Of a stretch of DNA of 64,000 bases, positions 16,600 through 26,285 are shown one piece after another (position 1 is the first letter of the stretch; each line of letters opens with the position of its first letter). A program made the translations under genes and the position numbers. Source of the stretch: Cryobacterium gelidum (GTDB taxonomy: Bacteria; Actinomycetota; Actinomycetes; Actinomycetales; Microbacteriaceae); NCBI RefSeq assembly GCF_004403985.1, contig NZ_SOHL01000015.1, positions 62,001-126,000 on the forward strand. Direction: 5' to 3'. The notes under the pieces are model-generated. The model did no database searches. It saw only the letters and a list, made by a program, of their open reading frames with translations, and was not told where the DNA came from.

Positions 16600-17589
16600 C
16601 TACGGTGCGGGGCTGTAGTGGGCGGCGAGGCGCTCGAAGCCCTCGTCGAGGGACACCGCGGGGGTCCAGTTCAGGTCGGCGCGGGTGCGCCGCTGGTCGA
16701 ACCAGTGGGCGGTCGAGAGCTGCTCGGCCAAAAACCGGGTCATCGGCGGCTCATCCGCTCCCGGGCGACGCCGCCAGATTGCCTCGATGAGCGCGCCAGC
16801 CCCGCGGGCAACGGGTGCCGGCACCCGCCAGGCCGGAGCGGCCACGTTGGCTGCACCGCAGATTCCGGCCAGCAGTTCAGCGACCGGGCGCGGTTCACCG
16901 TTGGTGATCACGTAGGACTGCCCGTGAACCCGGTCGGCCGCGTCGAGCGCCGCGTGAATGGCAGAGGCCGCATTGTCCACGTAGGTCGTGTCGATCAGCG
17001 CCGCGCCGTGGCCGAGCAGCGGCAGCCGTCCCGAGCGGGCGCGGTCAACAATGCGATCGATGAGCTGGGTATCGCCGGGGCCCCAGACCAGGTGCGGACG
17101 CACGGCGACCACGCTGAACTCGGGAGCATCCGCGGCGAGCGCGAGCAGTTCGGCCCGAGCCTTGCTGCGGGCATAGTCGCCGCGGGCGTGATCCGGCGAC
17201 GCTGGCAGCGCGTCCGCGCCCATGATCGAGCTGCCGGCGTGGGCCACCGACGGCGAGGAGACGTAGACGAAACGGGCGACGCGGGCATCCTGGGAAGCTT
17301 GCAGAACGGTGCGGGTGCCCCCGACGTTGACCGCCTCGAACGCGGCTGGGTCGCCGGTGAGCGACACTTTCGCCGCGAGGTGCACGACCGCGTGCATACC
17401 GCTCACGGCGTAGGCGAGGCCGGCATAGGGGGTGTCGGCGGGCGTCGTGATCGAGCCATGCACGTCTTCGACGCCGGGCACACCCGATGGCCGCCGCTGA
17501 AAGGTGCGCACCGTGTGCCCGCCCGCGCTGAGGCGGGCAGCGACGGCACGGCCGAGGAATCCGCTGGCGCCCGTGACCAGCACCCTCAT
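16600..17589 (-). CDS. oleD: OleD-like NAD(P)-dependent 2-alkyl-3-ketoacid reductase
   Basis: 329 residues from ATG 17589. Short-chain/extended dehydrogenase of the 3-beta-HSD/epimerase group: dinucleotide motif GASGFLG at residues 7-13, then the catalytic Ser (YVSSPS, about 111), and Tyr139/Lys143 in DYARSKA. In olefin biosynthesis OleD reduces the OleA product to a 2-alkyl-3-hydroxyacid before beta-lactone formation. It is the last gene of the ole operon, 10 bases after oleBC. By itself it could be any NAD-dependent epimerase/dehydratase; the assignment rests on the neighbours. Confidence 0.88.
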   Translation of the reverse strand: MRVLVTGASGFLGRAVAARLSAGGHTVRTFQRRPSGVPGVEDVHGSITTPADTPYAGLAYAVSGMHAVVHLAAKVSLTGDPAAFEAVNVGGTRTVLQASQDARVARFVYVSSPSVAHAGSSIMGADALPASPDHARGDYARSKARAELLALAADAPEFSVVAVRPHLVWGPGDTQLIDRIVDRARSGRLPLLGHGAALIDTTYVDNAASAIHAALDAADRVHGQSYVITNGEPRPVAELLAGICGAANVAAPAWRVPAPVARGAGALIEAIWRRRPGADEPPMTRFLAEQLSTAHWFDQRRTRADLNWTPAVSLDEGFERLAAHYSPAP

Positions 17590-17599
17590 GATTGTGTTC

Positions 17600-20443
17600 T
17601 CATGGCTTGACCCAGCGACCGCCCGAGAGGATGCCGGTGGCCCAGCGCGACAACCGGCGGCGGTCGATCTTGGAATTGTGCCGGATATCGGTCGGAAGGC
17701 CCGGCACCACGAAAACGGCGGCGACCGGAGACCCGACCGCGACGCGCACGGCGGTGGCGAGCCGCTCGGGAGCGCGGTGCATCCGGCGGGCTGGCGGCAC
17801 AGTTTCAATCACGGCGACCTGCTGCTGGGTACCGAGCGGGCCGACGCCGACGAAAGCGGCGCGGGCGACGCCGGGCAGCGTTTCGATGCGCTGCTCCGGG
17901 CCGACCGGGGTGACCACGCCGTCGGCCGTCACGATGACGTGCGGCAGGCGACCCTCCACCCAGAGGCGCCCGGCGCGGTCGAGGTGCCCGACGTCGCCGG
18001 TGCGGTGCCAGCGTTCGCCCGGCACGGCGCCACGCCGCGAGGCCCGCTCGGTGAGCCAGAGCCGGTCGTAGTGATCCTTGACGTGCGGCGCTGATACGAC
18101 GATCTCGCCGGTCACGTCGGGCTCCTCCGATAGTTCACCAACGGATGCCCCGCTCGGGTCGAGCGCGCTGATGCGGATGCGGGTGGTCGCGGTCGCCCCC
18201 CCGACACAGACGCCCCCGGCCGGGTTCATGGTTGCGGCCGCACGCGGCGGTGACGCTGCGGGAATCTGCGTGCCGGTATCCGCTGTCGGCGGCGTGGCAA
18301 CGCTCGCTGCCGCGGCCCGGATGCCCTCGAGCGTGATGTCGGCCATGAGCAGGCCCTCGGTCATGCCGTACGGCGTGTGCGCGGTGGCAGCGGGCATGAG
18401 TGCCGCGGCCTGACCGAGCAGCGTCGCGGAGATGGGCGCGCCGGCCGAGAGGAAACGCCGCACCCCGGCCAGGGCCGTGTGGTCGGCGAGCGTGAGCGCC
18501 CCTGCCGTCGCGACGACGTTCACGAGGGCGGCCGGTGAGAGAAAGACGACCGTTGCGTCGATGGCGACGACGGCGGCCGCGACCGCGGTGGCGGTGAGGG
18601 TTTTGGGGGCGGTGACGTCCATGTCGGGGGTGACCGAGCGGGCGCCGAGGGCCGGGCCGAGCAGCGCGAAGGGGGCGAAACCGGCGACGAGGCCGGTGCC
18701 GACACCAACGCCGTACTGCAGAAAGAGGGCACGGCTCACGGCCGACAGCTGGCCGTGCGTGTAGACGACGCCCTTGGCCGGGCCGGTCGACCCGGAAGTG
18801 AACAACACGGCGGCCGTGTCGCTCGGAGCGGGCTCGGGCGGGAGCTCGTCGCCGGCGGCGAGTCGGGCCTGGCCCAACCGGATCAGTTCCGCGAGGGTGT
18901 GTTCGACGCCGAGCAGCCGCGCCATCGGGGCCGGGTAGCGGGCGGTGGAGATCGTGCGCCCCGGCCAGCCGAGCGCTCGGGCGGCCATGAGCCCGGGAGC
19001 GGCGCCGATGATGAAGTCGGGGCGGGCGCCGCGCACCGCGCGAGTGAGGCCGGCCAAGCCGAGGCCGGCATCCGCTACGACGACGATCGCACCGATGCGC
19101 ACGCAGGCGTAGAGCACCGCGGTGAGGTCGGCGCTCGGCGGTACGAGAAGCGACACCCGGTCGCCGTGCCGAACACCGATGTGCCCGAGTCCGGCCGCGA
19201 TCTGCCGCACGCGCCGTGACAGCAGCCGCCAGCTCACGGTGCGGGGGGCCGGCTGCATGTCGACGAGGGCGGTCTCGTCCGAGTCGCGCAGCTCGTCGAG
19301 GTAGTGCCAGAGCGGATGCGTCCCATCGACACCCCACGCGGCCTCCGAACCCGACATGGAGCCCTGGGCGCGCTCAGGAATCGCGGACTGCACGGCCGAC
19401 TCCGGGGCGTCGGCGTCGGCGTCGGAATTTTCGGCCGGGACGATGTCGCCCAGCCAGAGCAGCGCGGCAGCGGCGTAGTCCGCGTCTTCGGTGAGCAGGT
19501 GTCCCGCGCCCTCGAACCGGTGCACGCGGGCGTGCGGCATCCGTTCGACCAGGTCGTCGAGGTATCGATCGCTGAAGATGGGATCGCGCGGACCCCAGAG
19601 CAGCAGCGTCGGCACCGCAAGGGCGCGCACTGCCTCGGCGATGCGGTCGAGTTCGAACCGGCTCTCGTGGGCGAGCGCAACCGGGATGTCGGCGACGAAG
19701 CCGCCGATCCCTCCGCGGCGGGCGCTCGTCAAGTAGGGTGCGCGGTAGCCGCGTTTCACTTCGGCCGACAGGGGCGGATGCGCGAGCGCGAGCGTTGTGG
19801 CGAGGAAAGCGGGCGTGGCCACGGTCGCCGGGCCGAGGATGCCGCGCCCGAGCGCGAGCCGAAGCGGCGCGGGAATCGAATCTCCCGGGCTCTGGTGCAC
19901 CGCCGTGTTGAGGAGCATGACTCCGGCCAGCATCTCGGGATGGTCGACGGCCCAGCCGAGCGAGACCACGCCGCCCCAATCGTGGCCGAGCGTGATGACC
20001 GGGCCGGCCAGTTCGAGCGCGTCGGTGAGGTCGCCGAGGTCGTGCACGCGGCGAGCGAGCGGGCGCGCGGCGCGGCGGCCGGTCGCGGCAATGGAATCGG
20101 TTCGGGCCGAGAAGCCCATGTCGAGCTGGTCGACGGCGATCACGCGCCAGGCCGGCGCGCCCGACGCCGCGGCCTCCGTAGCCGAGGCAAGCAGACCGCG
20201 CCAGAGGTAGGACCAGGTGGGGTTGCCGTGCACACACAGAATTGTGCCGACCGGAAGCACGCCGAGCGCGTCGAGCTGTGGGCCGTTGTCGAGCAGGTGC
20301 CAACCGTGGGTCACGCCGCCGGCCGTACCGCTCTCCGCGACGTCGATCAGACGCGACCACCCAGGGTTCAGCCCAGACAGGCCCGTCGGCGGCAGCACGG
20401 CCGGGGCCGCGGTGGCGATGGGCAGGCGACGGGGTCCCACCAT
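17600..20443 (-). CDS. oleBC: OleBC fusion: beta-lactone decarboxylase (OleB) plus beta-lactone synthetase (OleC)
   Basis: 947 residues. Residues about 25-335 are an alpha/beta hydrolase of the haloalkane-dehalogenase type: HGNPTWSYLW oxyanion region (72-81), GHDWGG with nucleophilic Asp155, acid in GPRDPIF (Asp287) and His315. After a 35-residue Ala/Asp/Glu-rich linker, residues about 370-947 form an AMP-forming ligase: FTSGSTGPAKG (548-558), YGMTEG, and TGDVGHLDRAGRLWVEGR. OleC turns 2-alkyl-3-hydroxyacids into beta-lactones and OleB decarboxylates them to cis-olefins. The fusion is the form known from actinobacteria. A low-complexity Ala/Pro/Thr insert of about 45 residues interrupts OleC after the YGMTEG motif. 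The ATG shares one base with the oleA stop. Confidence 0.92.
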   Translation of the reverse strand: MVGPRRLPIATAAPAVLPPTGLSGLNPGWSRLIDVAESGTAGGVTHGWHLLDNGPQLDALGVLPVGTILCVHGNPTWSYLWRGLLASATEAAASGAPAWRVIAVDQLDMGFSARTDSIAATGRRAARPLARRVHDLGDLTDALELAGPVITLGHDWGGVVSLGWAVDHPEMLAGVMLLNTAVHQSPGDSIPAPLRLALGRGILGPATVATPAFLATTLALAHPPLSAEVKRGYRAPYLTSARRGGIGGFVADIPVALAHESRFELDRIAEAVRALAVPTLLLWGPRDPIFSDRYLDDLVERMPHARVHRFEGAGHLLTEDADYAAAALLWLGDIVPAENSDADADAPESAVQSAIPERAQGSMSGSEAAWGVDGTHPLWHYLDELRDSDETALVDMQPAPRTVSWRLLSRRVRQIAAGLGHIGVRHGDRVSLLVPPSADLTAVLYACVRIGAIVVVADAGLGLAGLTRAVRGARPDFIIGAAPGLMAARALGWPGRTISTARYPAPMARLLGVEHTLAELIRLGQARLAAGDELPPEPAPSDTAAVLFTSGSTGPAKGVVYTHGQLSAVSRALFLQYGVGVGTGLVAGFAPFALLGPALGARSVTPDMDVTAPKTLTATAVAAAVVAIDATVVFLSPAALVNVVATAGALTLADHTALAGVRRFLSAGAPISATLLGQAAALMPAATAHTPYGMTEGLLMADITLEGIRAAAASVATPPTADTGTQIPAASPPRAAATMNPAGGVCVGGATATTRIRISALDPSGASVGELSEEPDVTGEIVVSAPHVKDHYDRLWLTERASRRGAVPGERWHRTGDVGHLDRAGRLWVEGRLPHVIVTADGVVTPVGPEQRIETLPGVARAAFVGVGPLGTQQQVAVIETVPPARRMHRAPERLATAVRVAVGSPVAAVFVVPGLPTDIRHNSKIDRRRLSRWATGILSGGRWVKP

Positions 20444-21465
20444 CACCAAACGAGTTCCATCATGGCAGTGTTCAGGCCGGACCCGACGCCCATGAGCAGC
20501 ACCCGGTTGCCCGGTTGCAGCGTCGACGCCTCCCGGGCGAGTGTGATCGGAATCGACGCCGGGCCGACGTTGCCGAGGGTGGGAAAGGTCAGCGGAATCT
20601 TGGTCTTGTCCATGCCCGTGGCTTTGACGATGGCGTTGGTGTGCACGCTCGAGACCTGGTGCAGGATATAACGATCCATGTTGGACCAGCTCCAGTCCCG
20701 TTTGGCTTCGGTCCAGGCCGAAACGACGAGTTCCATACCGCCCTTGAGCAGTGCTTTCGCGTCGGTGAACATGCCGTCGACACTGCCGACGCACAGGTCG
20801 TTGAACTGGGTTGCCGCGCGGGTGACGCCGCCGAGGATGCGGTGTCCACCCGGGTGGGCATCCGCCGGGCCGAGCACGGCCGCGGCAGCGCCGGAGCCGA
20901 GGGTGAGGCTCGCGAACTCGCTCATGAAGTCTTTGCGTTTGATGCCCGGGCGGCCGAGGCGCTCGATCGTGTTGGACTGAATCTCGTCGGCGTCTTCACC
21001 GTCGATGATCACCGCGTACTTGATCTGCCCGGAGTCGATGAGCTGGGCAGCAAGGGTCATGCCGTTCACGAAGCCCAGGCAGGCGTTCGCGATGTCGAAG
21101 TTGATCGCCGACGAGGGCAGGCCGAGGCCGTGATGAATACGCACAGCCACCGAGGGTTCGAGGTGTTTGCGGGTCACCGAGGTGTTGATGAGCAGGCCCA
21201 CGTCGCTGGGCCGAATACCAGCCTCGCGCAGGGCGATCTTGCCGGCCTTGACGGCGGCGTCATCGAAGGTCTCGTGCGGGCCCCAGTTGCGGCGCTCGTA
21301 GACGCCGGCCACCCGCTGCAGCAAGCCGGTGGGCAGTTTGAGGCGCGTCAGCACGGGCTCGAGACGGCGGTCGATTTCTTCGGACGTCGTAATGAGGGGT
21401 GCCATGAGGCTGCTGACCGACAACAAAGCCACGTTTCGGTGCGTCGTCGTCGCATTTCCGTTCAC
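20443..21465 (-). CDS. oleA: OleA thiolase-fold head-to-head acyl-CoA condensing enzyme
   Basis: 340 residues from GTG 21465, close to the 338 residues of Xanthomonas OleA; no ATG is available at the right position. Claisen condensation of two fatty acyl-CoAs to a 2-alkyl-3-ketoacid. Key residues: catalytic Cys129 in NACLGF, the OleA-specific general-base Glu103 in HLEPSV, His in ILHQVSS and Asn in GNVGPAS. The Glu separates OleA from FabH. First gene of the oleA-oleBC-oleD operon, directly coupled to oleBC. The frame is open further upstream, but conservation starts at THRNVALLSVSS. Confidence 0.94.
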   Translation of the reverse strand: MNGNATTTHRNVALLSVSSLMAPLITTSEEIDRRLEPVLTRLKLPTGLLQRVAGVYERRNWGPHETFDDAAVKAGKIALREAGIRPSDVGLLINTSVTRKHLEPSVAVRIHHGLGLPSSAINFDIANACLGFVNGMTLAAQLIDSGQIKYAVIIDGEDADEIQSNTIERLGRPGIKRKDFMSEFASLTLGSGAAAAVLGPADAHPGGHRILGGVTRAATQFNDLCVGSVDGMFTDAKALLKGGMELVVSAWTEAKRDWSWSNMDRYILHQVSSVHTNAIVKATGMDKTKIPLTFPTLGNVGPASIPITLAREASTLQPGNRVLLMGVGSGLNTAMMELVW

Positions 21466-21550
21466 GCGTGGGCCCCTGTCGAAGTGTGGACAGCGGTAAT
21501 CATACGTCCCCTCTGAGTTTGCCCCACGAAACTGTATGTAAACCGCACGT

Positions 21551-21580
21551 GGCCTGTGCGCCCCTTGGGGCACACAGGCC
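21551..21580. terminator. putA terminator hairpin
   Basis: A 30-base inverted repeat (arms GGCCTGTGCGCCCC and GGGGCACACAGGCC, one mismatch, two-base apex) starts 8 bases beyond the putA stop and lies ahead of the oleA start at 21465 on the same strand, so it should separate the two transcription units. Confidence 0.7.
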
Positions 21581-21587
21581 GAACGGC

Positions 21588-24500
21588 TCAGACCACACCC
21601 TCGGAGAGCGTGCTCGGGTTGCCGAACCGGTGCGCGGTGATCGAGATGGCCTGTTCGCGCAGGAACGGCAGCACCTCGATGCGACCGGCCTGGGTGACCG
21701 CGTTGGAATACACGGCGATGTCCGGGCTGCCGGCCAGCGCCTTGGCGAGAGCGGATGCCGCCTCCCGCGCTCCCAGCACCGGGTCGCTGCCGATGAGACG
21801 AACGCGGCTGGCGGTGATGCCACCGGAGCGGGCCCGGGCAAGCCACTCCTCGTCGCTCTCGACCACCACCACGATCTCGCGCTCGGCGAGGATGTTGCGC
21901 ACGGCGGGCGGCACCGGAAGGGTGCTCGACACGTCGTAGCGCGATGTCGACAGGGTTGCGGCGGCGATCACGCGCAGCAGCTGGGCGAGCGTGCCCGTTT
22001 CGGTCAGGCGCACCGTGACCGGCAGCGCGCGGTAGCGGAACAGGTTGCGCTCCACACCGAGACCGGTCGCATCACGCACGACGTTGAATTCCTCGCGCCA
22101 GGCGAGGGCATCGCTCACGGCCGAGCGGCGCAGCACGTCGAAGTCGGCGTAGTCGAGAAAAGGCTGGCTGGCCTCGATGATGTCGGTGACCCGCTCTTCG
22201 AGCCCACGTAGGTGCAGCGTCGAGCTGTTGCGACCCGGTTCGTTGACCCAGCTGCCGAGGCCGAGGAGGTAGTTCGGTCCGCCAGCCTTGGTGCCGGCAC
22301 CCACGGCAGAGCGCTTCCACCCGCCAAACGGTTGGCGCTGCACGATGGCACCGGTGATGCCACGGTTGACGTAGAGGTTGCCCGCTTCAACAGAGTCGAC
22401 CCAGAGTGCCAGTTCGTCGGCGTCGAGCGAGTGCAGCCCGGTCGTCAGGCCATAGTCGACGGCGTTCTGAAAGCGGATGGCTTCTTCCAGATTGCGCGCG
22501 TGCATCACACCGAGCACCGGTCCGAAGAACTCGGTGAGGTGAAAATAGGATCCGGGAGTGACGCCGGTGCGAATGCCGGGGGACCAGAGCTTGCCGGACT
22601 CGTCGAGCTGTTTGGGCTCGACCAACCATTCCTCTTCGGCGCCCAGGGTGGTCAGCGCGTGCAACAGCTTGCCGTCGGCCGGCGACATGATCGGGCCCAT
22701 CTGCGTGACCGGGTCACTCGCCGGACCCACCTTGATCGACGTCGCGGCGTCGACGAGCTGTCCGAGGAACCGCTCGGACTTCGCGACCGAGCCGACCAGG
22801 ATAACGAGGCTGGCGGCCGAGCATTTCTGGCCGGCGTGCCCGAAGGCGCTCTTGATGACGTCGGCGGCTGCCAGGTCGAAGTCGGCAGAGGGCGTGACGA
22901 TGATGGCGTTCTTGCCGCTCGTTTCGGCGAGCAGCGGCAGGTCGTGGCGGAACGAACGGAACAGCTCGGCCGTTTCGTAGCCGCCGGTGAGAATGACCCG
23001 GTTGACGGCGGGGTGCGCGACGAGCTTGGCCCCGAGGTCACGGCCAGGCAAGGTGACCAGCGCGAGCAGTTCGCGCGGAATACCGGCTTCCCAGAGGGCT
23101 TCCACGACAACGGCACCGGTGCGCTGGGCAAGCGCAGCGGGCTTGATGACCACACCGGCGCCGGAGGCGAGGGCTGCTAGTACGCCACCGGCCGGGATGG
23201 CGGTCGGGAAGTTCCACGGCGGGGTGACCACGATGAGCTTCGACGGCACAAAGATGGCGCCCTGCACGCGATCGAGGTCCTTGGCACGCTCGGCGTAGTA
23301 GTGGGCGAAGTCCACGGCCTCACTCACCTCGGCGTCACCCTCGGTGATGGTCTTGCCACACTCGCTCACCATGACCTCGATCAGACGGTCGCGGTTGGCG
23401 GCGAGCGCGAGCCCGGCGCGGTGCAGCACGGCAGCGCGTTCGGCGCCGGTTTTCTGCCCCCAGGCGGCGCCGGCGGTCAACACGCCGTCGATGATCGTGT
23501 TCAGTACTGCCTCGTCGGGCACGACGGCGGCGAGGGTGGTGTCCGTGCCGAGCGTTGACGCGTCGGCCCGTGCCAGTATCCTGCGGCCCCAGGCCCGGTT
23601 GGCGGGCAGCGACGGGTCGGTGTCCGGCTCGTTGTGGAACGCGGAGTGGTTGGGCACAGAGCCGCGCGTGATGCCGAGCAGGGCGCTGGTCAGTTGCGGG
23701 TCGGCGTCGGTGGCGGTCTCGGACGCTTGGCTGTGGGCATCCGGCTGGGCTGCGGCGAGCCGGTCCCTGTCGTAGCTGCTGGAGCGGTCCTGCACGCGGT
23801 TGGGGGTGGGCACCCGGTCATCGAGCGCGTCCAGGGAGGCCTGAAAACGGGCCTTCTCCCGGTTGAACAACTCGGGGTTGCTGGTCAGCTCGAACACGGC
23901 CGACATGAAGTTTTCCTGGCTCGCATTCTCTTCGAGCCGGCGAATGAGGTAGCTGATGGCCACGTCGAACTGGGAGGGGTCGACGACGGGCGTGTAGAGC
24001 AGCAGCTGCCCGACGTCCCGGCGCACAGCCTGGGCCTGGCCGGTGGCCATGCCGAGCAGCATTTCGAACTCAACCCGGTCACCCACGCCACGGGCGACAC
24101 TGAGCAGGTGCGCCCACGCCACGTCGAACAGGTTGTGGCCGGCGATGCCGAGCTTGACGGCGTCGGTGTTCTGCGGGGTGAGCGCCCAGTCGAGCACCCG
24201 TTTGTAGTTGGTATCGCTGTCCTGCTTCGTATCGAAGGTTGCGAGCGGCCAGTCGTGCACGGCCGCGTCGACGTGCTCCATGGCGAGGTTAGCGCCCTTG
24301 ACCAGACGTACCTTGATCGGGGCTCCCCCGGCCGCGCGGCGTTTCTGGGCCCAGTGCGTGAGGCCTTGGATGGCGCTCAGGGCGTCCGGCAGGTAGGCCT
24401 GCAGCACGATGCCGGCTTCGAGCTGGGCGAGCTTTGGGTGATCGAGCAGTCCCTCGAAGACCGCGATGGTGAGGTCGAGGTCGCGGTACTCTTCCATGTC

Positions 24501-25169
24501 AAGGTTGATGAACTTCGGAGTAGCGGATGCCGCAGCGAACTCATACAGCGGCGTCAATCGCTCAATCACCCGGGCGACGGTCTCGTCGAAGGCCCACATC
24601 GACAATTGGCTGGCGATCGACGACACCTTGATCGAGACGTAGTCCACGTCGGGACGTTCGAGGATGCGTTTGGTGCCCTCGAGGCGTTCGAGCGCTTCCT
24701 TCTCGCCGAGCACTGATTCGCCGAGCAGGTTGATGTTGAGGCGGTTGCCGCCCTCCTTCAAGTGCACCAGAGCGGGCCCGAGCTTGTCGGGGGTGGCGTC
24801 GACGACGAGGTGACCGACCATTTGGCGCAGCACGGTGCGGGCCGCAGGAATGACGACCCAGGGCAGTACCGGTCCGAGGATTCCGCCCAGGCCGATAGCC
24901 GCGCGCATGTGCGGTGGCAGAAAGCCGGGCGCCTTCCTCGCGACCTTTTGCAGACTGTAACCGGCGACCATCTTGTCTTCCGGGCGCATGACGCCATCAA
25001 CGAAGCCGACCGTGAAGTCCAGGCCGTTCGGGTCCTTGAGCACGCCGGCGAGCCGCTCGGCCGCGGCATCCGCTGGAATCGTGGCGCTTTCGTCGAGCCA
25101 TTTTTTCACGAGCGCGACGACCTCCGTACTGAAATCCTCGTTGGCCGGGCGGGTGGAGGCGTTGGTCAT
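21588..25169 (-). CDS. putA: Bifunctional proline dehydrogenase / L-glutamate gamma-semialdehyde dehydrogenase
   Basis: 1193 residues from ATG 25169 (a GTG two codons earlier is equally possible). N-terminal FAD-dependent PRODH barrel up to about residue 450 (KVSSIASQLS, RLVKGANLAMEH motifs), then the NAD-dependent aldehyde dehydrogenase domain with AETSGKNAI (Glu) and catalytic Cys in GHAGQKCSAAS, followed by a C-terminal region of about 200 residues. It lacks the ribbon-helix-helix DNA-binding domain of E. coli PutA, so regulation must come from elsewhere; a LysR gene is divergent. Converts proline to glutamate and also takes glutamate semialdehyde made by RocD. Confidence 0.95.
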   Translation of the reverse strand: MTNASTRPANEDFSTEVVALVKKWLDESATIPADAAAERLAGVLKDPNGLDFTVGFVDGVMRPEDKMVAGYSLQKVARKAPGFLPPHMRAAIGLGGILGPVLPWVVIPAARTVLRQMVGHLVVDATPDKLGPALVHLKEGGNRLNINLLGESVLGEKEALERLEGTKRILERPDVDYVSIKVSSIASQLSMWAFDETVARVIERLTPLYEFAAASATPKFINLDMEEYRDLDLTIAVFEGLLDHPKLAQLEAGIVLQAYLPDALSAIQGLTHWAQKRRAAGGAPIKVRLVKGANLAMEHVDAAVHDWPLATFDTKQDSDTNYKRVLDWALTPQNTDAVKLGIAGHNLFDVAWAHLLSVARGVGDRVEFEMLLGMATGQAQAVRRDVGQLLLYTPVVDPSQFDVAISYLIRRLEENASQENFMSAVFELTSNPELFNREKARFQASLDALDDRVPTPNRVQDRSSSYDRDRLAAAQPDAHSQASETATDADPQLTSALLGITRGSVPNHSAFHNEPDTDPSLPANRAWGRRILARADASTLGTDTTLAAVVPDEAVLNTIIDGVLTAGAAWGQKTGAERAAVLHRAGLALAANRDRLIEVMVSECGKTITEGDAEVSEAVDFAHYYAERAKDLDRVQGAIFVPSKLIVVTPPWNFPTAIPAGGVLAALASGAGVVIKPAALAQRTGAVVVEALWEAGIPRELLALVTLPGRDLGAKLVAHPAVNRVILTGGYETAELFRSFRHDLPLLAETSGKNAIIVTPSADFDLAAADVIKSAFGHAGQKCSAASLVILVGSVAKSERFLGQLVDAATSIKVGPASDPVTQMGPIMSPADGKLLHALTTLGAEEEWLVEPKQLDESGKLWSPGIRTGVTPGSYFHLTEFFGPVLGVMHARNLEEAIRFQNAVDYGLTTGLHSLDADELALWVDSVEAGNLYVNRGITGAIVQRQPFGGWKRSAVGAGTKAGGPNYLLGLGSWVNEPGRNSSTLHLRGLEERVTDIIEASQPFLDYADFDVLRRSAVSDALAWREEFNVVRDATGLGVERNLFRYRALPVTVRLTETGTLAQLLRVIAAATLSTSRYDVSSTLPVPPAVRNILAEREIVVVVESDEEWLARARSGGITASRVRLIGSDPVLGAREAASALAKALAGSPDIAVYSNAVTQAGRIEVLPFLREQAISITAHRFGNPSTLSEGVV

Positions 25170-25269
25170 GGTCACGAGACTAGTCTTTCGTTCGCGGATG
25201 GGGTGCTCTGGTTCTTCAAGTCTGGATCCACCCTATATTTAGTAAAAGCAATTGTTTATGCATAATATT

Positions 25270-25286
25270 CATTAGAATTTCTAATG
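25270..25286. promoter_or_regulatory. Candidate LysR operator in the putA-lysR divergent region
   Basis: CATTAGAA-T-TTCTAATG is a perfect 17-bp palindrome containing T-N11-A elements, typical of LysR-type binding sites. It sits 40 bases before the LysR start, inside an unusually AT-rich block (about 25230-25295) in otherwise GC-rich DNA. This 156-bp region holds both divergent promoters. Confidence 0.6.
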
Positions 25287-25325
25287 ATTTGGTTTGCGTA
25301 GGGTGATGGGTGTTGGGGACGGCGA

Positions 25326-26285
25326 ATGCTGGATGTCAGACGGTTACGGCTGCTACGTGAGCTGAAGATTCGCGGCACCCTCGCCGGGGTCGCCGAGGCC
25401 CTCGCTTACAGTCCCTCCGCGGTGTCGCAGCAGCTCGCGCTGCTCGAAAAAGAGGCCGGCGTCGTGCTGCTCAAGAAGGTGGGTCGGCGGGTGCAGCTCA
25501 CCCCGCAGGCGGAGATTCTGGTCGAGCACACCACCCACCTGCTCGAGCGCCTCGAGCTCGCCGAGGCCGACCTGCGGGCGAGCACCACGACGGTGTCCGG
25601 CACCGTGCGGGTGGCCGTGTTCCAGTCCGCGGCCCTCGCCGTGATTCCGCGCGCCCTCACCTTTCTCGCCGATGACTTTCCGGCGCTGCGGGTCGAGGTG
25701 ACCGAGCGGGAGCCCGAGCGTGGCCTGTTCGAGGTGGCCGCGCGTGACTTCGACCTCGTGCTCGCCGAGCAGTATCCCGGTCACACCCGCGCCCATTGGC
25801 CCGACCTCGACCGGGTCAATCTGGCCACGGATGCCCTGCGCCTCGCGGTACCACCCGAGAAATCCACACGCGTGCATGCGGCAACACTCGAGGAAACCGC
25901 CGAGCTGCCCTGGGTGATGGAGCCGGTGGGCACCGCGTCCCGCCAGTGGGCCACGCAGCTCTGCCGTTCGGCCGGTTTCGAACCCGACGTGCGGTTTGAA
26001 ACCGCCGACCTGATCGCGCATATCCGCTTGATTGAATCGGGCAATGCGGTGGGTATTCTGCCTGACCTGGTCTGGGCCGGTCGCATGCCGGCCGTGCAGC
26101 TGCACGATCTGCCCGGCACCCCGCACCGCACCCTGTTCTCGGCCGCTCGCCGATCGAGCGCGCAGCGCCCAGGCGTGGTCGCGGTGCGCGGCGCACTCGA
26201 CCGGGCGGTGAGCAAGGTGGCCAAGCCCACCGAATCCGACCCGCTCGAGCCGCCGCGCCCGTTCGAGCCGCTGGCCCCGGTATAG
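25326..26285 (+). CDS. LysR family transcriptional regulator, probable activator of putA
   Basis: 319 residues. N-terminal HTH at residues about 1-60 (LRLLRELKIRGTLAGVAEAL and SPSAVSQQLALLEKEAG), then a periplasmic-binding-protein-like effector domain (VSGTVRVAVFQSAAL onward) to about residue 290, and a Pro-rich tail. The N-terminal variant MLDVRRLRLLRELKIRGT is typical of the actinobacterial ArgP/IciA-like or PutR-like LysR branch. Divergent from putA with a palindrome between them, so proline-responsive control is likely. Confidence 0.88.
   Translation: MLDVRRLRLLRELKIRGTLAGVAEALAYSPSAVSQQLALLEKEAGVVLLKKVGRRVQLTPQAEILVEHTTHLLERLELAEADLRASTTTVSGTVRVAVFQSAALAVIPRALTFLADDFPALRVEVTEREPERGLFEVAARDFDLVLAEQYPGHTRAHWPDLDRVNLATDALRLAVPPEKSTRVHAATLEETAELPWVMEPVGTASRQWATQLCRSAGFEPDVRFETADLIAHIRLIESGNAVGILPDLVWAGRMPAVQLHDLPGTPHRTLFSAARRSSAQRPGVVAVRGALDRAVSKVAKPTESDPLEPPRPFEPLAPV

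Noticed and set aside
20443..21846. Longer OleA with about 127 extra residues
   Set aside because: The extension overlaps the putA 3' end and its terminator; conservation begins at GTG 21465.
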